A DNA stretch of 64,000 nucleotides from Mixophyes australis (GCA_036250195.1 JAVHZZ010000005.1:184460448-184524447), one strand, 5' to 3'; positions 34,136 to 47,397 are shown, counted from the first letter of the stretch. Translations and numbers: made by a program. Notes: generated from the letters alone by a model not told the origin.

Positions 34136-35748
34136 ATGAGGATGATCTGATTTTATTGTGTGGAATTGTTTTGCAAAAACACACAGACTACAGCTTGTCC
34201 CTCTGCAACAACTTTTTTCTACGTACATTGTACAAGTGCTATTTTATCAGACATATATAATTTGGCAACAATGGCTTCATTTATTTTCTATACCAAACAA
34301 ATGGAATCCTTAGATGCACACATACTAAACTACGGTTTACAGGATACTGAGGCTTGCAACAAAACATAATGATAGTGAGCTACATTCAAATATATTACAT
34401 CTCCATTCTTTGAAATAAAACTTTTGTTATGTATATTCATTATGTTTCATGTGTTAAATTAGTAATCTATTTCTGGGTTTGAGAAGTATTCCTGCCCAGA
34501 AATACTTTACTGGCTGCAGTGCCGGTATTAGAACAGTTTTTGTCACTTTCATCATTGGCCATAAAGAGGTTTGATCCGAAAACTTGCTATGCCTATTATG
34601 GAAACTTGTCTGGTTCTTTGATATTTTTCCTTTGCTTTGCTTGACATGTTTGACTATTTGCTATAAATTTTCAATGTCCTTTTCTTGTGTGGTCAGAACT
34701 GTATCGTTAGAACATATTGTGGTCAACACTGTTCCCAGCAGATCATGGTGTATTTGTGTCAATATTTGTTGCCTCTGACAAATTCTATACATGTGAATAG
34801 TCCATGACTATGGAACACACTCTCTTATAAAGCTATAAAGTCATGCGCATCTTCATTCAGATCTGGTTCCTCCTGTTCTTCTTCCTAGATGGTTATAAAC
34901 TGGATAGTGTGTTTTCATTTGGGATGTCTTTACGTAGTTTACAATGCATAGATAAGGTATATTTTTCAACATCTTGCTTTGCAGCCGTAGTGGAGCCACG
35001 GACAGGAGTTTTTGAAGTATGTGTCGTCTGTTCAGTGATCATGAATGTAATGATGGAATCATTGCACTACTATATTCAATATTTCCTTCTCAATCTGGGC
35101 AGAATTAAGTAGTTTTGGATTCATTGCACATATGCTTCTGGCTTAGACTTTTTTAGTGAACCTCTTTCAAAAGTCCTCTTTCTGTTACTTCCACTTGAAT
35201 CATAGCAACTTTTTGGATATTAAAAAACAAACAAATTATTATTGCTCCTGTTTGCTTGGGTTTGAGTTATTTGCCTGTAAAATGTATTCTGAGTTTAGAA
35301 TACCATGTGTATTCAGTGTTTTTTAAGTAAGGTTTGCAAAGTGGCAGTGGCTGCGTTAATTTGTCAATGAATTTGAAAATGTAGGGAAGTAGTTGAATAT
35401 AACTAACAAAATCTCAGCTCTTTCTGTTTTTTGGTGCATAAAATGTGACAGCACTAGTACTGCTATTTGCATTTCTATTGCATTCAAGCAGAACATGCAG
35501 GTTTAAATCATGTTCAACCTTTGTTTTCTGATGCTCCAGGATACCAATTGTTGGTTCTAAACTATGTAGACCTTCCATGTTGTAGCTTTTTATTTCCTGT
35601 GCTAATGTGATTCCAGGTGATACACATGTAAATCTGTTCCAGACATGCTGAGGACCCAGTCAGTTTGTATGAGATGTCGTACAATGTTGGTAGCGTATAT
35701 TCCTCTTTCTTTATATTTTATTTTCTTCTCTTGGTTCAATATTGTGAG
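34136..35748. other. Intron-like stretch between two SINEs
   Basis: No repeat ends or splice-flanked frames recognised. The short open frames at 34160-35112 are not supported. Confidence 0.4.
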
Positions 35749-35749
35749 C

Positions 35750-36090
35750 AGAACGTTGGCCTAGAGGTTAGCTCTTCTGCCTCACAGCACTGGGGTCATG
35801 AGTTAAATTCCCGACCATGTCCTTATCTGTGTGGAGTTTGTATGTTCTCCCCATGTTTGCGTGGGTTTCCTCCAGGTGCTCCGGTTTCCTCCCACACTCC
35901 AAAAACATACTAGCAAGTTAATTGGCTGCTTTCAAAATTCACCCGTCTCTCTCAGTCTGTCTGTGTGTGTGTTAGGGAATTTAGACTGTAAGCTCCAATG
36001 AGGCAGGGACTGATGTCAATGAGTTCTCTGTACAGCGCTACGGAATTGGTGGCGCTATATAAATAAATGGTGATGATGATGATGATGATG
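35750..36090 (+). mobile_element. Full-length tRNA-derived V-type SINE with L2-like tail
   Basis: The head GTTGGCCTAGAGGTTAGC to GAGTTAAATTCCCGACC has tRNA-like A- and B-box regions for RNA polymerase III (the B box is slightly decayed). The middle TGTGTGGAGTTTGTATG to TCCTCCCACACTCCAAAAAC is the conserved central domain of vertebrate V-SINEs. The 3' end (GACTGTAAGCTCCAATGAGG, GGCGCTATATAAATAAATGG) resembles L2 tails and ends in (TGATGA)n. The shared tail implies mobilisation by L2 machinery. The nearby truncated copy at 33985 is in the same orientation. Confidence 0.92.
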
Positions 36091-38310
36091 TAGATTCTCA
36101 GAGTATTATCTGATTTCATTTTCCACTGCTCAAATTTTACACACCCACTTCATTGAATCTGTGACTATGATATTTTTCCAAAGTTGTTTTTGAATTGTCT
36201 GTCTAAGAGCTATAGGAACTCTTCTCTTTAGGTTTATAACTGGTCATGCCCCAGGTTTCAATTTGATGAAGCATTTTCTGGCAAATATCCCAAACGTTTC
36301 ACAACACCTGCATAGTACTAGTGATTTTTCTCCATTGTTTAGTGTGATTCAGCCCCCTCAATGTTTATTATTAATTTTACCAGTTTGCAGCCTGTTAGAC
36401 TGCTGGGGTGTTTTTTCTATAACATACAATTTCAGTTTCTTTGTCCATTGTTTCTATGTGCATTTTACTAAACAGCTGCCTATTACTTTGAGTCTTGCAT
36501 CACCACAAGACTAAGAGCCTTTTTTTGTTATCTTCTATCAAAAGCATATTCTTTTTGTAGAACATGTTTCTAAGCGTGCAGGGGTATGCTATTTACTTGT
36601 CCACCTGTGTCAATCTAATGTTATTTCTCCACTTTTAGTACACAATAATATCCACATTTGTTAACTCTCTCAAACTGAATTGTCCTCTATGTATGCAATT
36701 CCTTTATTTAGTGCTGCCACATTCTCAGTTGTAAATGTGTGCATGCAGAAGCTGGCTTGCCAGATATGGTCTTCAATTCCACTTATAAAAAAAAAAATCT
36801 AAAAACATATTGATTTAAAAAAAAAAAAATTAAATGTTATTGAATTAAGAAAATTGTTTATTTCCAGAATAAAGCTGTTTTCAATGATTTTGATCTGTTA
36901 TATCCAACTCATGATAACAGAACAGGTATTGCCATTATACTTTTTAAACAGGCTTCCTAATAAGAAACTTAATTCCAGCTAATGGTGGTAATCCTTTTGA
37001 TATAGTGGACAAAGCGATAACGAGTCCCATTGCTGGCTTTTTGCCTGTTGATAAATATGTCCTGCATATATCACACCTTTCCTGCCCTATACATATAAGC
37101 TTGATTGCATCATGATCTGCAAATACCAGAGTAAAATTTCCTTTTGTCTCCTGAACGCTCACAGGCAACAGAAGCGGTGGAGGCACAAACATTTTAGCAG
37201 CAATAGTGATAGTAACATTAAAATATATTGCACACAATAAGGCTCATTTACAAACCAAAAAAATGCGCACTGCTTCAACAAATGTGCGTGTTTGCAAAAG
37301 TGCCACTGGAAGGTGCGAAATGCACCCCATTAAAAGTACAAGTTGAGACCCAACTCCATCATGTCAGAGGTGGTGGAAAAATCAAGGTCATGTGTGGGGA
37401 GAAAAAGGCTGTGTGTCCTCCTGCAAAACAACTGCCCTTTCCCTAAATACACTTACCTATTGATTTAATTTAAATATTGCCTTCTCACAAAATAGAATCT
37501 AATTTTTACATGTGGGAGCAAAAGTAGGTGTGCTCCTGCAACCTATCCATACTCAGCAAAGAATGGTCTGCCCAAATCCTTCCATAATACAGTAATATAG
37601 TCTTACTCAATATGTATGTACAAATGCATAGTACTAATTACATTGCTCTGTATGATTGCTGTATTTCCTAGTGTCAGTTCTCATTCTATTTGAATTGACA
37701 AATGCACAGTATCACTTTATTTCGGAGTGAATCTGTGAGCCTGCCTGGTGCTGTCAGCGTAAGGCAGTAGTACTAGAGACCTGAGTACATGTTAATTTTT
37801 AGTCTCCGTATTAATACATTAATACCTGTTTTTAAGTTTAACTGGAAGGTTAGAGAGGTATGAATGGGTAGTTTATAAGATTCATTATCACTGTCTTCAC
37901 TAACTGCTGGTGAGTGGCTTGAATGGTTCAACCACATTTTGTCTTGGGAGTCCAGTTATTTTTAATTTACAATAAATAGCTTTTTGGATCTGTCATTTGA
38001 ACACTGAAATCAGGTTCTGCACAGCAGAAAGCAGTTTTTTGCCATTTGCTTGGGTAATACATGGATTAGAGTGGACATTATACTGGTGTAGCAGCCTTCA
38101 CATTACTGAGCACTCATAGACAAATATGAGCACTGAAGATGTCATTGAATAGTGATTGAGACTCAAAGTGTCTTAAGAGCACAGGGTGTGTCAGAGACAG
38201 CAATAAGTCAACATGACACAAACCGGGAACTCCCTTGATAAAATATAAAACAAGTATGTACAGGTATAAGGTAAAGACCAGATTCTTAATGAATCTACTG
38301 TTCATAATAA
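36091..38310. other. Intron-like stretch with one odd two-strand open region
   Basis: Mostly featureless AT-rich DNA with A-runs at 36785-36830. At 36944-37237 both strands are open at the protein level (see findings). No repeat boundaries were assigned. Confidence 0.4.
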
Positions 38311-39075
38311 GGGCTAGGTCACACAGACATTTTTGAATGCTGTGATTTTCTGTATGAGCAAACCTCCACTTATCATCTGTTTAGAATGCTGTAATTTTAT
38401 GGTCAGAAATTCGCAGCATTCTAAAAGATGCATGTGTCCAAAAAAGAACAAAAAACAGCAGCGCTGAAATGCTGTCTCTAGAGGGTTAAAAAGCCAGTCT
38501 ATGACTATGGCAGAATACATAACTAATCAAAAGCAGGAGTTGTTCAAAATATCATGTTTATTTATCCACTAGAGTTAACATAGAATAAATTAATACACAT
38601 AAAAGTCTAATAGCGAAAACAATCACTAAAGTGACCGTAAATCAGTTCCAGCAAGGTAGCGACAAATCCAGAGCAATTCTGTTCCACATATTGTGGTATT
38701 TAGAAGATAATGTTCCACACTATATACTGATATTTTTTTAAGTCCTTTCAACAATATTTAGTACTTGGAAAAGTATAAGACCAATATACATTACAGTGAT
38801 TTTAGCTGTGTCCACTTGTTTAGATCTCCATGTAAGTGCTTTGGTCCAGCAGCGGACCGGGACTAAATATGCAGTTATATCCAGCACAATTTCTCACCGT
38901 AGAGGTAGGCACATATCTGGAAAAAACACAATGTCCTCAAGTACTAATGGAGATTTTTAGTGTGGTGTCCATGAACCAGAAACTTAGATAGCTACACTCA
39001 TATAATTGCACAGGACTTGATCGCAGTCTAGGCAACACAGGATTGATAAAAACAGTATTGGTTGTAAGTGTCTCT
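38311..39075. other. Unclassified stretch starting with a MITE-like motif
   Basis: GGGCTAGGTCACACAGAC at ~38311 looks like a transposon terminus, but no inverted partner is found. AATGCTGTGATTTTCTG recurs in diverged, partly inverted form over 38330-38430. No coding signal. Confidence 0.3.
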
Positions 39076-39079
39076 ATCA

Positions 39080-39614
39080 GCTGCCAAACACATATTCATC
39101 TTCCTGATGGTGAAGTGTGATTTGTCACTCCAGAGAACACAATTCCATTGTTCCAGAGTCCAATGGTGGTGTGCTTTATACCACTCCAGTTGAAGTTTGG
39201 CAATGCAATGGAAACCAAATTCATGAATCTCCCTATGGACAGTTCTTGTGCTTATGTTGCTTCCACAGGCAGTTTTGAACTCAGTAGTGAGTATTGCAAC
39301 CGAGGACAGATGATTTTTTTGCGCTATGCGCTTTGGAACACAGAGGTCCCGTTATGTGAGCTTGTGTGGCCATGTCACAATAAGAGCACTTCCAATTGAT
39401 CAGGGTAGTTCTAACAGGACAGAAAGTTGACAAACTATTACAGTGACATGTTGAAAGTCACTGAGCTCTTTGGTAAGACTCATTCTACTACTAATGTTTC
39501 ACTATGGAGTTTGCATGACTCTGTGCTTTTGCACACCTATTAGCAATGGGTGTGACTAAAATGGTCTAACACACAAATTACAATGGGTGTCAACATGCTT
39601 TTGGTCATATAGTG
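39080..39614 (-). pseudogene. Tc1/mariner relic, transposase C-terminal half
   Basis: Read on the minus strand, it starts at a terminus TACACTATATGACCAAAAGC (ends at 39614, flanked by TA). The transposase region follows, with a segment corresponding to the Tc1 stretch around W-S-D-E near the left edge (CTCCAGAGAACACAATTCC on the plus strand). The other terminus is absent, so the element is truncated at ~39080. The reading frame is broken throughout. It is a different subfamily from the element at 3976. Confidence 0.65.
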
Positions 39615-39619
39615 TATGT

Positions 39620-42490
39620 ATCTTTCGACATAGGATTTATGTGGGTGCTTGACCCAAATTTAGAAGGTTCTTACTGTTCAGTTGGCCGCAGCCTTGACCT
39701 TCAGTAAGTCAGAAAGCAACTGTGAGCTAAAAAGCAAATGTAAGCAGTAATCAGATGTCCTCCTGGAAACACCCAATTGCCAATTAGACACAGAGGAAAG
39801 CAATTTCAAAGAGATTTCACTATTCACATGCGTCACAAAGAAAGGAACTCTAGTGACATTATCAGAGAAAAGGTGACCGGGTCTAATAAAACCCAATCTC
39901 TGACACAGTTCACCGATAGCAGAGTCCTGCCACAGTATCCCTGCATCTCTGTCAACATATACCAAAATAAAGGTTAAACAAATATGTCTGAAAAAGACAA
40001 AAAATACCCCAAACATCCAATAACCAAAGTACACATTTAGTAATCGCAGATGAAATAGGATTAAATAAGGATTGTATTTTACGGGTTAAAATTATTTTCT
40101 GAAGAAAAATATTGCATTTTAAAATATTTCCCCTATATTTTCCTTTGCCAAACCCATTAGATAAAAGCATATGTAGTTGCTTATGGATCTTAAAGAAAAT
40201 GAAAACTGCCCTGAAAAACACAATATAAAATTTGTATGAGCAAACAATAATAAAGTTATTCTTGATATATCCGATGTAACTTGAATATACAAACAAATGG
40301 CAGGACCCACGTCGTAGGAGTAAGGTGATATTGGTATGGTATACATTTAATTTGTTACATTTGTAGATGTTAATGTTTTTATCCCATTTGTAGAATTGTG
40401 CCTGAAAATGCATGTTACTGAATAAAATGTACAAAAGGCTTCTCAATGAAAGTATAGGATATCTATAAAGTTGTTTTTCTGAGAGGCTTTTTAGTCCCCA
40501 CCTATACCAGGAATATCTCCAGAAGCTCAATTATTATCTTGCCCAACATTTAAACAGGCCAAATAAAGGCACAATAGGACCTGTCTGTAGGACTGGGTGT
40601 AGGACTCCACCCACACCACAACCCCTATCTGCACAAACTCTGGCTGTCCAGCCAAACCAACTTTCTAATAACATCCCACACACTTTCTGGAATATCCTGC
40701 TTTTTTCATGGTCACCAAATCTGGACTATTGGGAGTTATATTAGGAGCAAAATGCTTCACTCCTTGCAGTCACTACCATCTTAAAACTAATTCATACTCC
40801 CATATATATGAGCGTAATAGCGCAAAGCAAAATAACAAAATGGCATAAACTTCAAGGCTTGTGTGTATTGTGCTATTCTTGGAAACATGCAAATATACAG
40901 ACAGTATTTACAGTAATCCAAAAAGTAATATGTGCATATAAATGGAAAATTACATGTGACATTTATGGGACAATGGCACACATTTCCCCAAAGGTGATGA
41001 TATGACCATCATCATTTCCAGATTTATTTTCCAAAGTATTAAATCAGCCATTGGAATTCCGATTTTGTAATTGAGGTATTAAGGGTTGATTCACTAACAC
41101 TGCATTTAGGTACAAAACAGTTAGCAAATGAGTGATGTTATGTAGAAGTATATCTACCTGAAGGGTTGGGTCTGAGTTGTGGTGGGACTCCCTTCCACCT
41201 TCATCTCTAATAAAAGCCAGTTTTGCCAGCTATGCAATACAACTGCTCATCATAACAACTTACTTTATCTGTTTGAAAGAACCAATGTCCCCTCTAAAAA
41301 AGTAACATGATTTCTAACAGAGGACATGAAGCATCCCAATGAAGAGTATAACTACTGAGCATAATTTTTTTTTTTTATAAAACTGCATCTGTGTGAACAA
41401 CATTACCAATCAATATTTTAAATGAAAATATTTTGAAGCCAAATAAAACACAATGATAAAATATAATGCTCAAGTGATTGGATAAACGTAAACGTGCAAC
41501 ATCTACAATAAGACTCATTCTTTTACATTCTTCTTCCAAATAAACTTAAATTTGTTTTAAATTCATATCCCATTTTTTTCTTGCATGAGAACTAACACTG
41601 GTGGGTTTTTTTTTTATTCTGTAATTTAAATGTTAAGCTGCCAGATGTGTGTCTCATGCTTCAAGAGTTGAAGCTTTGCATTATTTAGCATATTAAGATT
41701 CACAGAATTTAAAAAAGGGTTCCTTTATTGCCTGGAGGTTCTAATTAAGTAAACCTCAGCCTGATCCATGTAAAGCTTGCAAGACGAAAGTATTCTCTCT
41801 TTTCTTTTTTTCTTCAGTCAGGCAGAGTGATATAATAAAGTGATACAATAACTATGAAAAATCCATAGATGATATAATTTTTCTTGTGCTTCATGAATTA
41901 AACCTATAAGTTATTCTTAGAATGTCTTAATGAAGACTAGCAATCAGAAAAGCATTGCATAGTCTACAACTTTCTTCTTTTAATTGTAGCAGTCTCCTGC
42001 AAAGAATTCATTATATGAGGTTTTTTTCCCCATGAACAAAGGAATAAAAATATGATCAGTAAAATTGACATTTGGCTGAGTTACATTTCTTTGGTATAAT
42101 AACTTGAAAAGCACCAGATTGCTTGTCGATCAACAATATGTCTCACAAAAAGTTTCTATGGCAAGAGTCATATGAAATAACAAGAGACTTTCTGTATGCG
42201 ACATTAATAAATCATACCAAAGTTAAAATACAGAGTATTTCCTCAGCCTTTTCTGAAAATGTCAAAGGTGTCAAGTTTGTCCAGTCGCACATAGCAAGTA
42301 GAGTAAGCTCAAACATTCAAGACAAAGTAAGTATAATGACAATTTAATTTACCTCTAAATAGGAAAAAGAGTGCTATATATTTAGGTGTGTGGTAGAAAG
42401 TATATGCGCTTGTCTCAGTTCTATTATGTCAAAACAAATATTATATTATAATTCATACTTTAAAATAGTACAGTAGCTTTAGGACTAGTA
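39620..42490. other. Intron-like stretch with unexplained open frames
   Basis: Contains a 192-codon minus-strand frame (39952-40530), a 67-codon plus-strand frame (39777-39977) and a plus-strand frame ending at a GTAAGT donor (42105-42326). None resembles a known protein. No transposon ends were recognised. Confidence 0.35.
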
Positions 42491-42491
42491 A

Positions 42492-43195
<704 letters not shown>

Positions 43196-43199
43196 TATA

Positions 43200-43864
43200 T
43201 ACACATATATACACACACTGTATATACAGTATATGTTGTATATATTTGAAAAAATGGATTGTAATGTGAAATTATGTGTGTACTTTTGTTTAATGGTGTA
43301 ACTGCATATAGTCTGTTCCTAGTTTCCTAGTTTTACAAGTACTAATAATAAATAATATGTTGCATTGCTTATAGGACAGTCTTTACTTTTATTTTAGGTG
43401 GATATATTTATATGAATTTCAAGCATGATCTAAAGGTTTATTAATATTTTTACTATTAGATCCTAAAAGGCTTTTTTCGCTGCACATAGGTCTGCAGTTT
43501 TTCTTATAATGTACAATTTCTATCAGAAAATCATTGAAATTAAATCATATTTTGTATTCATGTTTTTATTTGGTTTGCAGTGGTTTGGGAATCATCTCTG
43601 CTTGTATTGCAGTGACCCTTGTCACCTGTCAACCACTTGCCCCAAGAGATCAGGAAACACCTCCTCCTAGATGGCATTAGAGAGGCCGCACATGGAGCTC
43701 CGTGTTCTTCTTGATGCCAGTCATACTTTTTACTCCTATGGGGGCTAACTGAAACATCTGCCATTGTAGATTCGGATTCTGGCAGAAACTTCATCTCAGC
43801 TGTTCTGGCTACTCACTTCCACCTGTCAGTGCAGACCTTGGCGCAGCCATTTTCTCTATCCGAT
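43200..43864. other. Unclassified stretch before the second gypsy relic
   Basis: Includes a perfect ACTGTATATACAGT palindrome near 43215. The part from ~43560 is GC-richer, but no element ends were assigned. Confidence 0.35.
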
Positions 43865-44302
43865 TGTCAGGATTCGAACCCAGTGCTTCTGCCTCTGTGG
43901 ACTGCTGCTCTACTGCCTGAGCTATTCTGGCTGCTGGACAGTTCCTTGCCATTATTCTGTTTTCCAGATCAGTTCCTGTGATCTCCTGATGTTCCAGCAT
44001 GCCTGAGCTCCACCCTTTGACTTCCTATAAAAGCCTGGCCAGTTCTTGTCACCAGTGCCTGATTATTGTGTACTGTGCTTGTGATCTAGCTCCTGCTCCT
44101 GCTGATGTTGCTGATTACCAGCATCTAATACTCGTGTACCGACCTCGGCTTGCACTCCACTTCGCCTCTGCCTCAACCTTTGGACCTCTTTGCCTCTCTG
44201 TGTACCTAACCTGGCTTGTTTCACCTTTCTTACCATCTCACCTTCTGTTAGCCAGCCTTCCTCCCTGCCACTGGGCTCCTATCCTGTATCCGGACCGTGA
44301 CA
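43865..44302 (+). mobile_element. Gypsy-type LTR with a tRNA-like 5' segment
   Basis: It starts TGTCAGGATTCG and ends GGACCGTGACA (TG...CA, short inverted ends). Flanks CCGAT (43860-43864) and CCGCT (44303-44307) agree at four of five bases, so it could be a solo LTR. Alternatively it is the 5' LTR of the relic that follows, whose ATG lies 59 bases downstream. TATAAAAG occurs at 44026-44033. Its sequence does not match the LTR at 46081. Confidence 0.65.
43866..43931 (-). tRNA. tRNA-derived segment (not functional)
   Basis: On the minus strand GCCAGAATAGCTCAGGCAGT forms an A-box region with pairable D-arm bases (GCTC/GAGC), and GGTTCGAATCC is a perfect B box at 43870-43880. The anticodon stem and the 3' acceptor strand do not pair, so this is not a working tRNA. 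It sits antisense at the start of the LTR. Confidence 0.5.
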
Positions 44303-44360
44303 CCGCTGTTGACAGGAATCGTGTTACCAATGTTTTCATTACCAGCAGTTTACATTCAGA

Positions 44361-46070
44361 ATGGATCAGTTTCTTGGTAATACCCAAATCTGTTAACCCT
44401 ATAATTTTGGGCTTAATCCGGCTCAGAGCTCACTCCCCCAATTTGACTGGCACCAAGCACATCTTCTTGGTGCAGCAAATAGTGTCTTTATTCTGTCAAA
44501 TGCCTAGGGCCTCGGACTTCTTGTAACATCCTGTCTTCTGAACCTACCTTACCCAGAATCTACACCTCCTTCCGAGATGTTTTCACAAGTTCGCCTTGGA
44601 AAGTTTACTCCTCATTGTCCCTGGGACTGTACCATTGATCTCATGAATGGGATGCAGTTCCAAGGGGACGAAACTATCGCTTATCTCTTCCTGAAAGAGA
44701 GTTCATGTTATAGTACATCTCTGAAAACCTGGAATGAGCCTTTATCCGGAGATCTTCCTCCCCTGTTTAAAACAACCTGACCAGTTCAAACCATGGGAGC
44801 TTGATGTAATTTTTTTCTCAAGTATCGTCCCCAGGAAAATTTTCATTGCTACAGGTTCTTTTCCAGGAAGTTTTCCCCCACTGAGAAAAAATATGGGATA
44901 TGCGGTAAATAACTTCTTGCCATCTAGTCCGCTTTAGAAGAATGGTGTCACCTTTTGGAAGAAGATCAGCATCCTATTACTATTTGACCTTCCTTATTCT
45001 TCATTATTGGTGGTCTACCCTTCTACCCTTCTCCAGGATGTATGCAGCTTTGTCTCTGCTTGGAAGGTTTGCGCTCAGCACAAGATACCTAGATGTTCTC
45101 CTCAGAGCCTTTTTCTTCCTCTCCCTGCTCCAGATTGTCCTAAATCTACCATCACCATGGACATCACCATGGACATTATTACTGTTCTACCCTGAAGCCC
45201 TGGGTACAGCAACATCTGGGTGGTGGTAGATCGATTTTCGAAGATTGCTCCAAGTTGGCTATCATCTTTGTCCACGGGAGATTATTTCTGCCCAGGGAGT
45301 CCAGTTTATATTTTGCTTCCGGAGGGCCTTTTGTAAGAATTTGGGAATTGAGTTGAAACTTTCATCTGGTTACAATCCACAAACCAATGGTCATTAAGAA
45401 CAAGTGAATCAAGATCTAGAACTTTTTCTCCAATGTTACTCTTCCGAAAACCAACCGAACTGGAGTAACCATCTCCCATTGGCAGAATTCTCTATATAAT
45501 AATCATTTGCACGACTTTACAGGCTCCTCACCCTTTTTCATCATTTCTGAAAAAGATCCCATCCTTCCTGATTTCACATCCAACCCTGCTGCTTCTGTTC
45601 CAACAGCAGACATCCTTGTGCGGGATTTCGCCCGATATTGGTCTCAAACCAAGGCCAAACTCTTGGAATCTTGTACTCATTAGGAGCAAGCTACTGATTA
45701 TTGCTGTAGGACCTTTCCTACACTTCACAAGGGAGATAAGGTGTAGATCTCCCTTCAAAGAAGTTGGCTCCCTATTTCATAGGGCCATTCACCATTATTG
45801 CCTCCTTTCTTTAGAGTTTACAACTCTTTTCACGTGTCCTTTTGTCTTTAACGAGTTCTTTCAGCAGTACTCCCATCCTTCCATAAGAACCACCTCTGGA
45901 GTTGTATCTTGGACTTTTGTATTGTTCTAGGACAACATCAGTACTTGGTCCACTGGAAAGGCTTCAGTCCGGAGGAAAGGTCTGGGTGAAGAAGGAGGAT
46001 CTTTAAGCTCCCCAGCTCTTGAAGGAATTTAAAAAGAACCTACACAGACCTCATTGGGACAGAAGGAGGG
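44361..46070 (+). pseudogene. Heavily decayed Ty3/gypsy gag-pol relic
   Basis: An ATG at 44361 starts a gag-like frame broken within ~45 codons. From ~44530 the sequence resembles the start of reverse transcriptase (a PWDCTIDL-like segment), so most of gag and protease is deleted. Later pieces match RNase H (FLKYRP region near 44815), the integrase zinc-finger region (FVSAWKVCAQHKIPRCSP), the core (a WVVVDRFSK-like segment at ~45220, YNPQTNGH at ~45370) and the integrase C-terminus. Large internal deletions and many frame breaks make it long dead. A purine-rich tract (46061-46075) precedes the 3' LTR. Confidence 0.75.
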
Positions 46071-46080
46071 GAGGGTGTAC

Positions 46081-46752
46081 TGTCAGGGGTTGTCCCTGCT
46101 TCTTCTCTCCGGCCCAGGAACCTGTACTCGATGCAACAAGACGCATCCCTTCCGGTAGGAGCTCTGCCCGCACCATGTAAGCATGCCCCGTTGCTAGGCT
46201 CTCTCCCGGTGGAGGCATGTGATGTCACCGCTGTCAGCAATTAACCTTTCCTGACTCCCCTATATTAACAGGACTCTAACACCATTAGGGTGCCAGAATA
46301 GTTGGTCCAACCATACTCCAGCGTTAGTGCTCCAGCATCCTGTCCCTAGTTACTATAGGTTTCCTGACCCGACATCTCCTGGACCTTTCATTGATGTATT
46401 GGATATTCGGCTTTGACCTCTGCTTACCTTAACCTACCTTTGGATCTCCTCTGTACTTTGCTTGTTCGGCTCAGCTTCTAACCTCTGGATTCGTTGACTT
46501 TTCTCCTGGACTTCCCTTCGGCAGCATACTACCCACTCGACATGACCTCGAACTGTTTACCATGCATACAAACCTTTTCTTTGCTGGAAACTCTCCTGGA
46601 GAATCACGACCTGCGCGTCCTTTGCAGCGAAACCCAAATCTCTTTGTGTTGGTCCCTAGTGAAGACCATGGGCACGTTAGACTCCGTGCCACCATGTACA
46701 GTAGTGATAATCTCAGCAAGCAGGCACCATCTAATTCACCAGTGTTGTGACA
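46081..46752 (+). mobile_element. 3' LTR of the decayed gypsy element
   Basis: It starts TGTCAGGGGTTGTCCC directly after the AGAAGGAGGGGAGGGTGTAC tract and ends GTTGTGACA at 46752, giving ~672 bp with TGTCA/TGACA ends. CCCTATATTAACAGG near 46259-46273 is a TATA-like region. It is not similar to the LTR at 43865. Confidence 0.6.
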
Positions 46753-47388
46753 AGCATGGACAGCATCTTACAGAGAGGTCTGAAACCAGCAGAGCCTGAG
46801 GACCGTAGGGACAACTTGGAAAGGCAGCGAAGAGGGAAGATTTCCGGATGGCAAATGTGATTGCTGCAGAGGCTGTGACTTGTCTCGTTATTGGCAGAGA
46901 AAGGGCACTAATGAAGAACAAGCAATAAGAGATACAGATAAGTCTGACTGTTTACATTTCCAGTACGCTTAATCACAAGTGGAGTGTGCAGTGTGGTGGT
47001 GGGATTCACATCGGTTATATCATATTATATTATTACACTACCCGCAATTTTCTTGTTGTTTTCCTGATTCATGAGATGACTCCATAAGTCTAAGAAGCAT
47101 ACTAGACTGGATCTGCACAATAGCTCTGCTAATGTGTGCATGCTCATATATATATTTGGTACGCATATAGGAATATTACCTGGAGGCAAAATATTGTTTT
47201 CATAACCATACCACACTATTAGGCCTATCCCTCCCCCATTCTTCTTGTTTAGATATTTCCGAAATTTACCACCTGGTCCTTTGGGAGTGAGGCAGCCACC
47301 TGTACATGTGGAGTGTTTTTCTGTGTATTGATGGAGTTTTAACCAGATGATTAAGCAGAGCGCCTATTGTATCTAACTTTGCTCTTCA
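46753..47388. other. No feature recognised
   Basis: Mixed sequence. A plus-strand open stretch (about 35 codons, charged) directly follows the LTR but lacks splice sites and similarity. Confidence 0.35.
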
Positions 47389-47397
47389 ATATATATA

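Noticed and set aside
43866..43931. A functional tRNA gene on the minus strand
   Set aside because: The A and B boxes are present, but the anticodon stem and acceptor stem do not pair.
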